From positions 1,674,001-1,738,000 of the forward strand of contig NZ_JAZHRV010000001.1 in assembly GCF_036924595.1 (NCBI RefSeq): a stretch of 64,000 nucleotides of DNA, read 5' to 3'. This stretch comes from Bradyrhizobium algeriense. GTDB lineage: Bacteria > Pseudomonadota > Alphaproteobacteria > Rhizobiales > Xanthobacteraceae. The translations under genes were made by a program, and so were the position numbers. Of the stretch, positions 1 to 8,466 are shown in pieces (position 1 is the first letter of the stretch; the number at the start of each line of letters is the position of its first letter). The notes beneath the pieces are model-generated. The model was given only the letters and a program-made list of their open reading frames with translations, did not search any database and was not told the DNA's origin.

Positions 1-593
1 GCTACAATCCGTGGGAGCAGCGGCTGTGCCTGGTGCCTGACGGTGACCTGTTCAAGTCGATCCGGGACAAGCGCGCCTCCGTCGTCACCCATGAGATCGA
101 CAGCTTCACCAAGGGCGGCATCAAGCTGAAGGACGGCAGCGAGCTCGAGGCCGACATCATTGTCACCGCGACCGGGCTGAACCTGCAGGTGCTCGGCGGC
201 CTCGAGGTCAGCGTCGACGGCCGCACGGTCGATTTCGCGCGAACGCTGAACTACAAGGGCATGATGTATTCGGACATTCCGAACATGGCCTCCGCGTTCG
301 GCTACACCAACGCGTCGTGGACGCTGAAATGCGATCTGACCTGCGAATATGTCTGCCGGCTGATCAATTACATGGACCGCAACGGCTACAAGCAGTGCAT
401 GCCGCATAATGTCGATCCTGACGTCACCGAACTGCCGTCGCTGGATTTCTCCTCCGGTTACGTGCAGCGATCGATTGCGAAACTGCCCAAGCAGGGCTCG
501 AAGCGGCCGTGGCGGCTGTATCAGAATTATGCGCTCGACATCGTCACCCTGCGCTACGGCAAGGTCGACGACGGGGTGATGCAGTATTCGTGA
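1..593 (+). CDS. Flavin-containing (Baeyer-Villiger-type) monooxygenase, C-terminal part
   Basis: The reading frame is open from the first bases (codon phase starts at base 3, reading YNPWEQRLCLVPDGDLF) and stops at 591-593, so about 196 C-terminal residues are present and the N-terminal FAD-binding part lies outside the window. The segment EADIIVTATGLNLQ is the ATG motif found near the second nucleotide-binding region of class B flavin monooxygenases, and the YNPW(D/E)QR stretch followed by a D-G-D-L-F turn is typical of the EthA/BVMO group. Such enzymes use NADPH and O2 to insert oxygen next to a ketone or to oxidise a heteroatom. The substrate cannot be told from this part. A plain FMO-like enzyme is the alternative. 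Confidence 0.85.
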   Translation, partial: YNPWEQRLCLVPDGDLFKSIRDKRASVVTHEIDSFTKGGIKLKDGSELEADIIVTATGLNLQVLGGLEVSVDGRTVDFARTLNYKGMMYSDIPNMASAFGYTNASWTLKCDLTCEYVCRLINYMDRNGYKQCMPHNVDPDVTELPSLDFSSGYVQRSIAKLPKQGSKRPWRLYQNYALDIVTLRYGKVDDGVMQYS

Positions 594-753
594 GCGGTTC
601 CACCGCGCGAGGTGCGTCCCGACGCCCCATGCGTTATTTCGCGTATACGTAGGGAAGCGCGAATCGTTCAAGGTTCCCTCACGGTTAACGCCGGATTAAC
701 CGGCGTCCCTATACGCTGCGTGGCTGGTGGCCCCTGACAGCACGAGGAAGCCC

Positions 754-909
754 ATGGACGCCCAGCGAATAGCCGTCGATGCCATCGTGGCGCTGACCGA
801 TTGCGACCGCGAAGCGGCCGTAGCCTTCATCCGAAAATTCTATCTGGCCGGCGTGAGGGACCCCAAGCGCCTGACCTTCAAGGGCCTGCAGGCGTTGGCC
901 CGGAGCTAG
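754..909 (+). CDS. Small conserved-looking protein, 51 aa, unknown function
   Basis: I do not recognise a named family. The ATG at 754 is preceded by a good ribosome binding site (GAGGAAG at 744-750), which supports it over the upstream in-frame GTG at 727. The protein is soluble, without signal peptide or membrane segment, and looks alpha-helical (DAQRIAVDAIVALTDCDREAAVAFIRKFY). Codon use matches the neighbours. It stands alone between the monooxygenase and the convergent small gene at 928. A small inverted repeat (CGCCGG/CCGGCG, 689-705) lies in its upstream region and could be part of a hairpin ending the monooxygenase transcript. Confidence 0.55.
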   Translation: MDAQRIAVDAIVALTDCDREAAVAFIRKFYLAGVRDPKRLTFKGLQALARS

Positions 910-927
910 GCGGTTCTGCCCGATCGT

Positions 928-1236
928 CTACCGCTTCGTCGCGGCGAGGTCGGCGCGCGCCTTTTCCGCGAGCGGGCTATCGGGGTGCCGTGCGATGAAA
1001 AGCTCCAGCGCCTGTGCGGTGCCGCGCTGCCGGGCCAGTTGATATTCCTCCTGAACGGCCAATTGGGGGTCCCGGGCGGGCGGCGTGGTGCGCGAGGGAA
1101 CCTGCTGGCCATCGCCTGCGTTCGCGGTCTTTGACAATGCGCTACCCCTTTCGATGACGAGACAATCGGCGTCCGGCAGCAGCAATGCGATCGCGAGTGC
1201 CACGCCGATCCTGCGATTTCGATGCGTTCGCTTCAT
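928..1236 (-). CDS. Exported small protein with short TPR-like tail
   Basis: The 102-residue product starts with a basic n-region (MKRTHRNRR) and a hydrophobic stretch (IGVALAIALLL), so it is probably exported or membrane-anchored. The C-terminal half (YQLARQRGTAQALELFIARHPDSPLAEKARADL) has the spacing of a single tetratricopeptide/Sel1-like helical pair, a pattern common in periplasmic proteins. There is no catalytic motif. It is transcribed divergently from the protease gene at 1415, with a 178 bp shared upstream region. Function unknown. Confidence 0.55.
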   Translation of the reverse strand: MKRTHRNRRIGVALAIALLLPDADCLVIERGSALSKTANAGDGQQVPSRTTPPARDPQLAVQEEYQLARQRGTAQALELFIARHPDSPLAEKARADLAATKR

Positions 1237-1414
1237 CAGGCCTCCCCCGATAATAGCGCCGATTCCGGATTTGGGAGCCGGACGGCAAGCTTAAGGAAGC
1301 GGTAACCAATTTGAAACAGCTAAGCCTTACGTTAAGATGCCTCTAGAAACTCGGTGGTCCGGTGTTTGATCCCGAGCGCGATTGATGCGACCATCGCGTC
1401 TAAGGAGATTCGAC

Positions 1415-3760
1415 TTGGCTACCGCAACCTACGCCAGTGCGACGAACAATCCGGAAATCGACGGCCTGCTTGGCAACACCAAATGGACCGGCACGATTAC
1501 CTACAGCTTCCCGGATTCGCCGAGCGACTATGCCGCGAGCTATTACGGCAACAACGAGCCTTTGACGTCGGGCTTCTCCTCCGCGCCCGTCCAGATGCAG
1601 CAGGCCACCACCTACGCCGTTGCGCTGATCAATAGCTACACCAACGCCAATATCCAGTACGCGGGGACCAACGGCGCCGACATCATGGTCGCCCAGTCGC
1701 CGGCCGCCAATCCAACCTCCTACGCGTATTATCCGGCCAACGTGCCGGCCGGCGGCGACGTCTGGTTCGGAACCGGTTACAACTATTCGCTCGCGGCGCT
1801 CGGCAACTACTACTTCGCGACCGCGCTGCACGAACTCGGACACGCGGTCGGCCTGAAGCACAGCCAGGAGACCGGCGGCGTCGCCAATGTCGCGGTGCCG
1901 GCTGCGCACGACGATTCCGAATTCTCCATCATGAGCTACCGCAGCTACGTCGGTGGTCCGCTGACGGGCTATACCAACGAGGCGTACGGCTTTCCGCAGA
2001 CCTACATGGCGAACGATATTCTCGCCCTGCAGACGCTCTATGGCGCCAATTTCAGCACCCACAGCGAAAACACGGTGTACTCCTGGAGCGCCAGCACCGG
2101 ACAGATGTTCATCAACGGCGTGGCGCAGCTCGCGCCCGGCGGCGGGTCCGGCGGCTCTTCCAACCGCATCTTCGAGACGGTCTGGGACGGTAACGGCATC
2201 GATACCTACGATCTGTCGAACTACTCGGGCGGGGTGTCGATCAACCTCAACCCCGGCGCCTCGTCGGTCACCTCGTCCACGCAGCTCGCTTATCTCGGAA
2301 ACGGGCACTACGCGCAGGGCAACATCTTCAACGCCTATTTGTACAACAATGATGCGCGGTCCTATATCGACAACGCCATAGGCGGCTCCGGCAACGACAG
2401 CCTGATCGGTAACGTCATCGCCAACGCGCTCTATGGCGGCGGAGGCAACGATACGCTTTCCGGAGGCGGCGGCAACGACATCCTGACAGGCGGGACCGGC
2501 GTCGACGTGCTCATCGGCGGCGATAGCGCCGATACGTTCGTGTTTGCCGCCGGCGACAGTTCGGCCGCGAGCGGCCAGCATGACCGGATCTCCGATTTCA
2601 TCCGGGGTACCGACCATATCGATATTTCCGGAATCGACGCCATCGCTTCGACGGCGGCCCTCGATACGTTCCACTTTCTGGGCTCGGGCGCATTCGACGG
2701 CACCGCGGGCGCGCTCGACTACTTCTATGATTCCTCGCGCGGCGTTACCGTTCTGCAGGGCGACACCAACGGCGACCGGTTCGCCGACTTCGCCGTCGAC
2801 CTCACCGGCAGCATGACGCTGAGCGTCAGCGATTTCACCGGGTCTGTCACTGCTGCGCCGACCGTGGTGGGGCCGATCTTGTCGATCGTCGATTACAACG
2901 CCGACGGCCATGGCGATATTCTCTGGCAGAATGACGACGGCTCGCTGGCGATCTGGGACAGTGGTCAGATGAGCAGCGCGCACTCCATTGCGGGCGCCGG
3001 CGCGGTTCCGAGCAGTTCTCACATCGTCGGCGTGGGCGACTTCGACGGCAATGGCAGGGGTGACATCCTGTGGCGCGACGACAACGGGGCCGTCACGATC
3101 TGGAGCAACGGCCAGGCCAGCGCTGCGCAAACCATGTCCGCTGCCGGCGCCGTTCCGACCGCCTGGCAAATCGTCGGCACCGGCGACTTCGACGGCAATG
3201 GTCGTGACGACATTCTCTGGCAGAACAGCAACGGTACGGTGTCGGTCTGGGATAACGGCCAAATCTCCGGCGGACACTGGATTTCCGATCCGGGTGTCGT
3301 GGCGTCGAGCTGGCATATCGTTACTACCGGCGATTTCGACGGCAACGGCCGCGATGACATCCTCTGGTACAACGACAGCGGCATGGTTTCGATCTGGGAC
3401 AACGGCCAGATCGGCGGCGCGCATATCATTGCCAGCGGCATGCCGTCGAACTGGCACATTGTCAGCGCCGGCGACTTCGACGGCAATGGCCGCGACGACA
3501 TTCTCTGGCGCAACGACAATGGCACCATCGCGCTTTGGGATAACGGCCAGATCGGCAGCGCCCACTGGATTTCCAATCCGGGCGTTGTGCCGAACAGCAC
3601 GCATGTCGGCGGCATCGGCGATTTTGACGCTAACGGCCATGACGACATCCTCTGGCGCGACGACAATGGCGCCGTGTCGATCTGGGATAACGCCCAGCCG
3701 GGCACGGCGCACACCGTGGCCGCGGCAGGCTCGCTGCCGAGCGGCTGGCACATCGTGTGA
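1415..3760 (+). CDS. Serralysin-like M10 metalloprotease with RTX repeats and six FG-GAP-type repeats
   Basis: I chose the TTG start at 1415 because AAGGAG lies at 1402-1407 and the mature sequence begins MATATYAS, like other alphaproteobacterial serralysins. This gives 781 aa. The zinc site HELGHAVGLKH (HExxHxxGxxH) is at about residues 139-149, followed by the met-turn SIMSYRSY. Glycine/aspartate nonapeptides (GGSGNDSLIG, YGGGGNDTLSGGGGNDILTG) at about 322-375 bind calcium and are typical of type I secretion substrates; a serralysin C-terminal segment (DRISDFIRGTDHIDISGID) follows. Residues about 490-781 are six repeats of about 49 residues, each with GDFDGNGRDDILW and WDNGQ, of the FG-GAP/VCBS beta-propeller type. 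There is no Sec signal, as expected for type I export. No exporter genes are nearby. The extracellular target is unknown. Confidence 0.9.
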   Translation: MATATYASATNNPEIDGLLGNTKWTGTITYSFPDSPSDYAASYYGNNEPLTSGFSSAPVQMQQATTYAVALINSYTNANIQYAGTNGADIMVAQSPAANPTSYAYYPANVPAGGDVWFGTGYNYSLAALGNYYFATALHELGHAVGLKHSQETGGVANVAVPAAHDDSEFSIMSYRSYVGGPLTGYTNEAYGFPQTYMANDILALQTLYGANFSTHSENTVYSWSASTGQMFINGVAQLAPGGGSGGSSNRIFETVWDGNGIDTYDLSNYSGGVSINLNPGASSVTSSTQLAYLGNGHYAQGNIFNAYLYNNDARSYIDNAIGGSGNDSLIGNVIANALYGGGGNDTLSGGGGNDILTGGTGVDVLIGGDSADTFVFAAGDSSAASGQHDRISDFIRGTDHIDISGIDAIASTAALDTFHFLGSGAFDGTAGALDYFYDSSRGVTVLQGDTNGDRFADFAVDLTGSMTLSVSDFTGSVTAAPTVVGPILSIVDYNADGHGDILWQNDDGSLAIWDSGQMSSAHSIAGAGAVPSSSHIVGVGDFDGNGRGDILWRDDNGAVTIWSNGQASAAQTMSAAGAVPTAWQIVGTGDFDGNGRDDILWQNSNGTVSVWDNGQISGGHWISDPGVVASSWHIVTTGDFDGNGRDDILWYNDSGMVSIWDNGQIGGAHIIASGMPSNWHIVSAGDFDGNGRDDILWRNDNGTIALWDNGQIGSAHWISNPGVVPNSTHVGGIGDFDANGHDDILWRDDNGAVSIWDNAQPGTAHTVAAAGSLPSGWHIV

Positions 3761-3910
3761 AATTCTGGACGCAGCAACGATCATCATAGCCCGCGCGGCG
3801 AGATATCCAGTACGCTGCGGCTTATCGATTCTATCACTGCTGTCTCTGGAATGCTGGATCGCCTGCCCCTGCACGCAATTGCGCACAAGGCGGGTGATGA
3901 CGCTGGTCAC

Positions 3911-4024
3911 CGTCATTGCGAGCCACCCGGTCGGCGCGAAGCGCCGCCGGATGACAGGCTCCGCGAAGCAATCCATAGCGCGGCAAGCGGAGAGGTGGAT
4001 TGCTTCGCTGCGCTCGCAATGACG
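3911..4024. repeat. Dispersed inverted repeat, CGTCATTGCGAG family
   Basis: The outer arms CGTCATTGCGAG (3911-3922) and CTCGCAATGACG (4013-4024) are exact reverse complements. Between them are GAAGCAATCCA/TGGATTGCTTCG, also complementary. The element lies in non-coding DNA after the protease gene. From memory, repeats of this kind are very abundant in Bradyrhizobium and Rhodopseudomonas chromosomes; only one copy is in this window, so the multi-copy claim is knowledge and not seen here. Confidence 0.75.
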
Positions 4025-4089
4025 CGGTGAGGGCTTCGGCTCTATTCGGACATCGCATGTACATCGACATTCTCGCGACATCCGGGCTA

Positions 4090-4620
4090 CGAACTGAATA
4101 TGACTTCGCGGTCTCGCGGCACGATGTACCCGAGGTTTGCATCTTCGTTTGCCCTCCAGAATTTAGAGGGCGCAGGGAAGACCGGGTGCTTGCTGCACCC
4201 GCGGTCTCGCGTGCGATTTGCGCAAACAAAACTGCACACGAGCATACAGGGCAGCGGGAGCATTCCGGCCTTCCCTGCGCAATGGCTTTACGGCTTACTT
4301 CGTGCTCTTCCCGGAGAACGGCTCTTTTGCCTCCGTTGCCAGCGGGACACTTCCCGCCAACTTAGCGCCAGCACCGCGACGCCCGAACCACACGACTTCG
4401 CCGTACGCTTGAGCCGCACACGTCAGTCGCAGCTCTCGCGTCCATCGCATCTCACCGCACGTTCGTGACGATGGCCAACGCCCCTCATCTGCCGTGAGAC
4501 GGGCGGAGTTATGCCGGTGATTTGGGTGAGAACGAAAGCGGAATATTTTTGCGGGAAGGGCTGGACAGGTCTTAAGCGATTTGCCCATCGTGTCGCAGGT
4601 GCTGCACAAAGTTGCGCTTG
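4090..4620. repeat. Probable long dispersed repeat, non-coding
   Basis: Together with the palindrome before it, this accounts for the 0.9 kb without a real gene (3761-4655). Several short overlapping open frames exist on both strands, none with a ribosome binding site or domain. The conceptual peptides (MTSRSRGTMYPRF..., LHPRSRVRFAQ, QWLYGLLRALPGERLF) resemble the many spurious hypothetical proteins annotated over a repeated element in Bradyrhizobiaceae genomes. That recognition is from memory. Exact ends are not defined by anything I can see. Confidence 0.5.
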
Positions 4621-4655
4621 TGCGCGAAGCAAATCAGCCCGCAGTGAGGATTTTG

Positions 4656-5057
4656 CTACGTCTGATCATGCATGTTTTGCAGAAGATGCAGCGCTTCGCT
4701 GGCTCTGTGCTCCGGCACAAATAGATGGTCGTGATAGAAGGCCGATACGGCATTCACGCTTATGCCGGCGTCCGCCAATAGACCGGTGATTGCCGCCAGA
4801 AAGCCGACTGCTTCAAGCGAGGAATGAACGGTCAGCGTGATCATTCGCGATGCAAATTGATGGGGGAGCCCTGCAGCTTCGGCTTCCTCGCGCCGTACGA
4901 TGAAAGCCGTTCCTTCGCGTTCACGGAAGATGTGCACCGGCCTGAGCGTGGCTGGAATTTCCTCGTCTTCCGGAATGCTGCAAAAAACGAAAATGCCTTC
5001 CTGCATCTCGGGCTTCATGTTTTGTAGCAGTGTCTTGAGATTGCCTTCGCCCGGCAT
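4656..5057 (-). CDS. ACT domain-containing protein (DUF2241 type)
   Basis: With the ATG at 5057 (GAAAGAG upstream on the coding strand) the product has 133 residues; a longer in-frame start at 5105 is less likely. The N-terminal half (NLKTLLQNMKPEMQEGIFVFCSI, then a PVHIFREREGTAFIV strand) is the DUF2241-like part, and the C-terminal half (ITLTVHSSLEAVGFLAAITGLLADAGISVNAVSAFYHDHLFV) is an ACT fold with the expected beta-alpha-beta order and the G-I-S-V-N turn. ACT folds usually bind amino acids or other small ligands. The ligand is unknown. It is transcribed in the same direction as the EthD protein just upstream. Confidence 0.85.
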   Translation of the reverse strand: MPGEGNLKTLLQNMKPEMQEGIFVFCSIPEDEEIPATLRPVHIFREREGTAFIVRREEAEAAGLPHQFASRMITLTVHSSLEAVGFLAAITGLLADAGISVNAVSAFYHDHLFVPEHRASEALHLLQNMHDQT

Positions 5058-5149
5058 GGTCGTGTGCTCTTTCAGCAAGTAGCCCGCATCAGCCACCGGG
5101 CGCACGATTGCGCGTCCGATGGCTCATCCGGGCTGCTTCTGCCGGGTTG

Positions 5150-5464
5150 TCAACCGACGACGACTTCGCTGATCTGGATGACCGGAGACTGGTCGGTATA
5201 GTTCGGGATGTCGGCCATGATCTCCTTGGCGTGAGGCCCGAAGCCGGCCTGGAAGGCCTCGACCGAGTCGCAGAAGATGTGACACATCCCGACATAGGTT
5301 GCGGGGGCGCCGGGTGCGCCACCGGCCATGCCCTTGTCGACGGTGTAGGACCTGCACGCATCGCCCATGCGCGCTTTCACGAGCGGCATATGCTTGTCGC
5401 GGTAGTAATCGTGATCGAAGCGCCCGCCGGGCGTATTGGGATACATAACGCTTACCTTGATCAT
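5150..5464 (-). CDS. EthD family protein
   Basis: The 104-residue sequence MIKVSVMYPNTPGGRFDHDYYRDKHMPLV has the EthD hallmark (a dimeric alpha-beta barrel with the FDxxYYxxxHxPL motif). EthD was first described with an ethyl-tert-butyl-ether P450 system, but most homologues have no assigned reaction. The two histidines in HDYYRDKHMP are the usual conserved positions. Full length for the family. It is on the same strand as the ACT gene, with about 90 bp between them, and may share a transcript. Confidence 0.88.
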   Translation of the reverse strand: MIKVSVMYPNTPGGRFDHDYYRDKHMPLVKARMGDACRSYTVDKGMAGGAPGAPATYVGMCHIFCDSVEAFQAGFGPHAKEIMADIPNYTDQSPVIQISEVVVG

Positions 5465-5681
5465 GGATGTGTCCTCCGATCCGACATTCGCCGTTATGCT
5501 CCCGACAATATCCGGAGTCTGTGTCAGTTTTGCGGATCTTGCAACCGGAAGGCAGCGGCTGTCGGGCTGGACCAGGGACCCGCAACGGCGATGCGCTTGG
5601 CAAGGAGCTCAAGCCATCAGCAATTGCCGTCAGGAGGTGATGGGTATCGCTTCGCTCCACCCATCCTGTGCACCAATAAGA

Positions 5682-5708
5682 AAAGCCCCGGATCAGATCC
5701 GGGGCTTT
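5682..5708 (-). terminator. Rho-independent-type terminator after the FAH-family gene
   Basis: AAAGCCCCGGATC (5682-5694) and GATCCGGGGCTTT (5696-5708) are perfect reverse complements, giving a GC-rich stem flanked by A and T runs. It sits 28 bp past the stop of the minus-strand gene ending at 5736. Confidence 0.75.
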
Positions 5709-5735
5709 GCATTTCGCGATGGCTTTCGGTTCAGC

Positions 5736-6437
5736 CTATTCCGGCTTGCCGATCGCGACCTTCAGCGTGCCGACGCCGTCGACGCCGCACTCGATCTTGT
5801 CGCCGGGGTTGAGCTGGGAGACGCCGGCCGGCGTGCCCGTCATGATGATGTCGCCGGCGGCGAGTTTTACCTGTTGCGAGAGCTGCCAGATGATCTCCGG
5901 CACGTTCCAGATCAGTTCGGTCAGATCACCTTTTTGGGTTTCGGTGCCGTTCACCGTCAGCCAGATCTTGCCCTTGGTGGGATGGCCGATCTTGGCGGCC
6001 GGCTGGATCGCGGAGCATGGCGCGGAATAGTCGAACGACTTGCCAACTTCCCACGGCCGCTCCTTCTTGCGCGAGGCGATCTGCAGGTCGCGGCGGGTGA
6101 GGTCGATGCCGACGGCATAGCCATAGACATGGTCGAGCGCCTTGTCGGCCGAGATGTTGAGGCCGCCGCTCTTCATCGCGACGATCAGTTCGACCTCGTG
6201 ATGCAGATCCTTGGTCAGCGGCGGATAGGGGATCGTGGCGCCGTCGGGCACCAGCATGTCGGCGTGCTTGGCGAAGAAGAACGGCGGCGCGCGCTCGTCA
6301 TTGCCCATCTCGCGGATGTGCTCGAGATAGTTGCGCCCGACGCACCAGATGCGGCGGACGGGGTAGGAGCCGGCCTCGCCGACGACGGGAAGCGAAGGCT
6401 GCGGGGCTGCGGGAATGACGTAGGAGGCTGCGTTCAT
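5736..6437 (-). CDS. Fumarylacetoacetate hydrolase (FAH) family protein
   Basis: The 233-residue protein has the FAH fold signatures: a CVGRNYLEHIREMG motif near residue 33, FFFAKHADMLV, the metal-binding HHEVELIVAM and GYAVGIDLTRRDLQ, and the C-terminal IIMTGTPAGVSQLNPGDKIECGVDGVG. The acidic residues in HHEVE and the aspartate in GIDLTRRD bind the divalent cation. The short length and these motifs fit fumarylpyruvate/maleylpyruvate or acylpyruvate hydrolases, which cleave C-C bonds in aromatic ring breakdown. The sequence does not fix the substrate. It is followed by a strong terminator at 5682. Confidence 0.88.
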   Translation of the reverse strand: MNAASYVIPAAPQPSLPVVGEAGSYPVRRIWCVGRNYLEHIREMGNDERAPPFFFAKHADMLVPDGATIPYPPLTKDLHHEVELIVAMKSGGLNISADKALDHVYGYAVGIDLTRRDLQIASRKKERPWEVGKSFDYSAPCSAIQPAAKIGHPTKGKIWLTVNGTETQKGDLTELIWNVPEIIWQLSQQVKLAAGDIIMTGTPAGVSQLNPGDKIECGVDGVGTLKVAIGKPE

Positions 6438-6487
6438 GAAGGGGTCTCAACGGGTTACAGTAGGAAATCCGGGCTCATCTTTTATTT

Positions 6488-6536
6488 GAGCATGATCTTT
6501 TCGGAAAACCGGTACCCACTTTTCCGGATCATGCTC
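6488..6536. repeat. Inverted repeat of the GAGCATGATC family, copy 1
   Basis: GAGCATGATC (6488-6497) pairs with GATCATGCTC (6527-6536), and inside it CGGAAAA pairs with TTTTCCG. It lies between the ABC exporter and the FAH-family gene. Related elements are at 30889, 33884 and 60968 in this window. Confidence 0.8.
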
Positions 6537-6542
6537 CAGCTT

Positions 6543-8363
6543 TTACGCGGTTGCGCCGACCGGCGCCAGACCGGGATGGCCGGCGTCGCGCTGTTGCAGG
6601 CGGAAAAACGAGGCGTAGCGGCCGCCGCGCCGCAGCAAATCGTCATGCAGGCCACGCTCGACGATCTCCCCGCCCTCGACCACCAGAATGGCGTCGGCGT
6701 GCATGATGGTGTGCAGCCGGTGGGCGATCACGATGGTGGTGCGGTTCTGGCAGAGATGCTCGATCGCTTCCTGCACGGCTTTTTCGGACTCGGAGTCCAG
6801 CGCGGCAGTTGCCTCGTCGAGCAGGATGATCGGCGCGTTCTTGAGCAGCGCACGGGCGACTGCGATGCGCTGGCGCTGGCCGCCGGATAGCTGCGTGCCG
6901 TGCTCGCCGACGGGCGTGTCGTAGCCAAGTGGAAAGCCCATGATGAAATCGTGCGCGCAGGCCGCTTTCGCCGCCGCCACGATCTCGTCCTGCGTGGCGC
7001 CTTCCTTGCCGAAGGCGATGTTGGCGCCGATCGTATCGCGGAACAGGTAGACGTCCTGCCCGACATAGCCGGTCTGGGTGCGCAGCGAATGCCGCGATAC
7101 GGCGGATATGTTCTGGCCGTCGATCAGGATCTCGCCCTGCTTCACCTCATAGAGCCGCAGCAACAGCGCCAGCACCGTGGACTTGCCGCCGCCCGACGGG
7201 CCGACCAAAGCGGTGGTCTTGCCGGGCTCGGCGATGAAGCTCATGGCCTTCAGCACCGGCTCGTCCGGGCGGTAGGCGAAATTGACATCGCGGAACTCGA
7301 CCCGCGCGTTCGAGAGTTTGAGCGCCGGCTTGTCGTTGTCGGCGGGCTCGCTCGCCGGGCTGTCGACGATCTCGAGCAGCATGCGCGCGCCGACCAACTG
7401 GCTGTTGAGGTCGATGTTGAGCCGCGCCAGCCGCTTGGCCGGCTCGGTCGCCAGCAGGAACGCGGTCATGAAGGAGAAAAACTGTCCGGGCGTGGCGCCG
7501 AGCGCCACCACGCTGTAGCCGCCATAAAGGAGGCAGCCGGCGACCGCAAAGCCGCCGAGCATTTCCATCAGCGGGTTGGAGCGATTGGAGACCCGCGCCA
7601 TCTTGTTGGCGTTCTTCTCGACGACCGCGATATTCTCGTCGATCCGCCGCTGCATGGTCGCTTCCAGCGTGAAAGCCTTCACCGTGCGAATGCCCTGCAG
7701 CGATTCCTGCATGGTCTCCATGATGTCGGCGCTGCCGGTGAACTGGTTGTGGGCGAGGCCCTTGATGCGCTTGATCAGCTTGCGCAGGATCAGCATCGCT
7801 GGCGGCACCACCACGAGGCCGATAAACGACAGCACCGGATCCTGCGTCACCATCACGAATATCAGGCTGACCAGCAGCAGCACGTCGCGTCCGACCGCGT
7901 TGATCAACAGCGTCAGCACGTCGGTGATGGATTTTGCGCCCGACGTCATCCGCGCCAAAAATTCAGAAGAATGCCGCGCGGAATAGAATCCGATGCTTTC
8001 GCTCATCAGCTTGGCAAACAGCCGCCGCTGGTTGTTGGCGAGGATGGCGTTGCTGATCTTCGACAGGATCACGGTGTGGCCGTAGGTCGCCAGACCCTTG
8101 ATGAACAGCAGCACCACCGTGACGCCGGAGAGGATGGCGATGCCAACGACGTTCTTGTCGATATAGGCCTGATTGATCACCTGGCCCAAAATATAGGCGG
8201 AGCCCGCCGTGGCGCCGGCGGACACGCCCATCAGCGCGAACGCGGTCAGATAGCGCCGCCAATAGACAAAACCCTGTTCCATGACGAGGCGGCGAATCAG
8301 GATCGCCGCGCCATAGGGATCGTCGGTAATTTTTCTGGTCGGTTTGCTTGGAAGTTCGGTCAT
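6543..8363 (-). CDS. ABC exporter, fused permease and ATPase (MsbA-like)
   Basis: A 606-residue half-transporter. The N-terminal part to about residue 330 has six hydrophobic segments and the ABC type-1 exporter linker region. The ATPase part has Walker A (GPSGGGKST), a Q-loop, the signature LSGGQRQRIAVARALL, Walker B (IILLDEAT) and the H-loop (IVIAHRLHTI). The size and order fit the MsbA/lipid and multidrug exporter group, which works as a homodimer in the inner membrane. With galE next to it and an LPS/glycan region beyond, lipid A-core or another glycolipid is a reasonable substrate, but that is inference; a drug or peptide exporter is possible. Confidence 0.9.
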   Translation of the reverse strand: MTELPSKPTRKITDDPYGAAILIRRLVMEQGFVYWRRYLTAFALMGVSAGATAGSAYILGQVINQAYIDKNVVGIAILSGVTVVLLFIKGLATYGHTVILSKISNAILANNQRRLFAKLMSESIGFYSARHSSEFLARMTSGAKSITDVLTLLINAVGRDVLLLVSLIFVMVTQDPVLSFIGLVVVPPAMLILRKLIKRIKGLAHNQFTGSADIMETMQESLQGIRTVKAFTLEATMQRRIDENIAVVEKNANKMARVSNRSNPLMEMLGGFAVAGCLLYGGYSVVALGATPGQFFSFMTAFLLATEPAKRLARLNIDLNSQLVGARMLLEIVDSPASEPADNDKPALKLSNARVEFRDVNFAYRPDEPVLKAMSFIAEPGKTTALVGPSGGGKSTVLALLLRLYEVKQGEILIDGQNISAVSRHSLRTQTGYVGQDVYLFRDTIGANIAFGKEGATQDEIVAAAKAACAHDFIMGFPLGYDTPVGEHGTQLSGGQRQRIAVARALLKNAPIILLDEATAALDSESEKAVQEAIEHLCQNRTTIVIAHRLHTIMHADAILVVEGGEIVERGLHDDLLRRGGRYASFFRLQQRDAGHPGLAPVGATA

Positions 8364-8466
8364 CCGCGTTCCATTGACGGCGCTTCGTAGCCGGCGCGTC
8401 AGGGCTGCTGCGGGTTAGTCCTTGCCTGCTTGGCGGGGCTTTTTCAAGCCAAATAAGCGCTTGATT

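Noticed and set aside
1400..4081. Very long antisense open frame (about 890 codons) opposite the metalloprotease
   Set aside because: Its peptide is Arg/Val/Asp-rich without domains, and it mirrors the repeat periodicity of the real gene. High GC with regular codon third positions keeps such frames open.
5436..6890. Plus-strand frame of about 480 codons over the FAH-family gene and ABC exporter
   Set aside because: No domain and atypical composition; the minus-strand genes are well supported.
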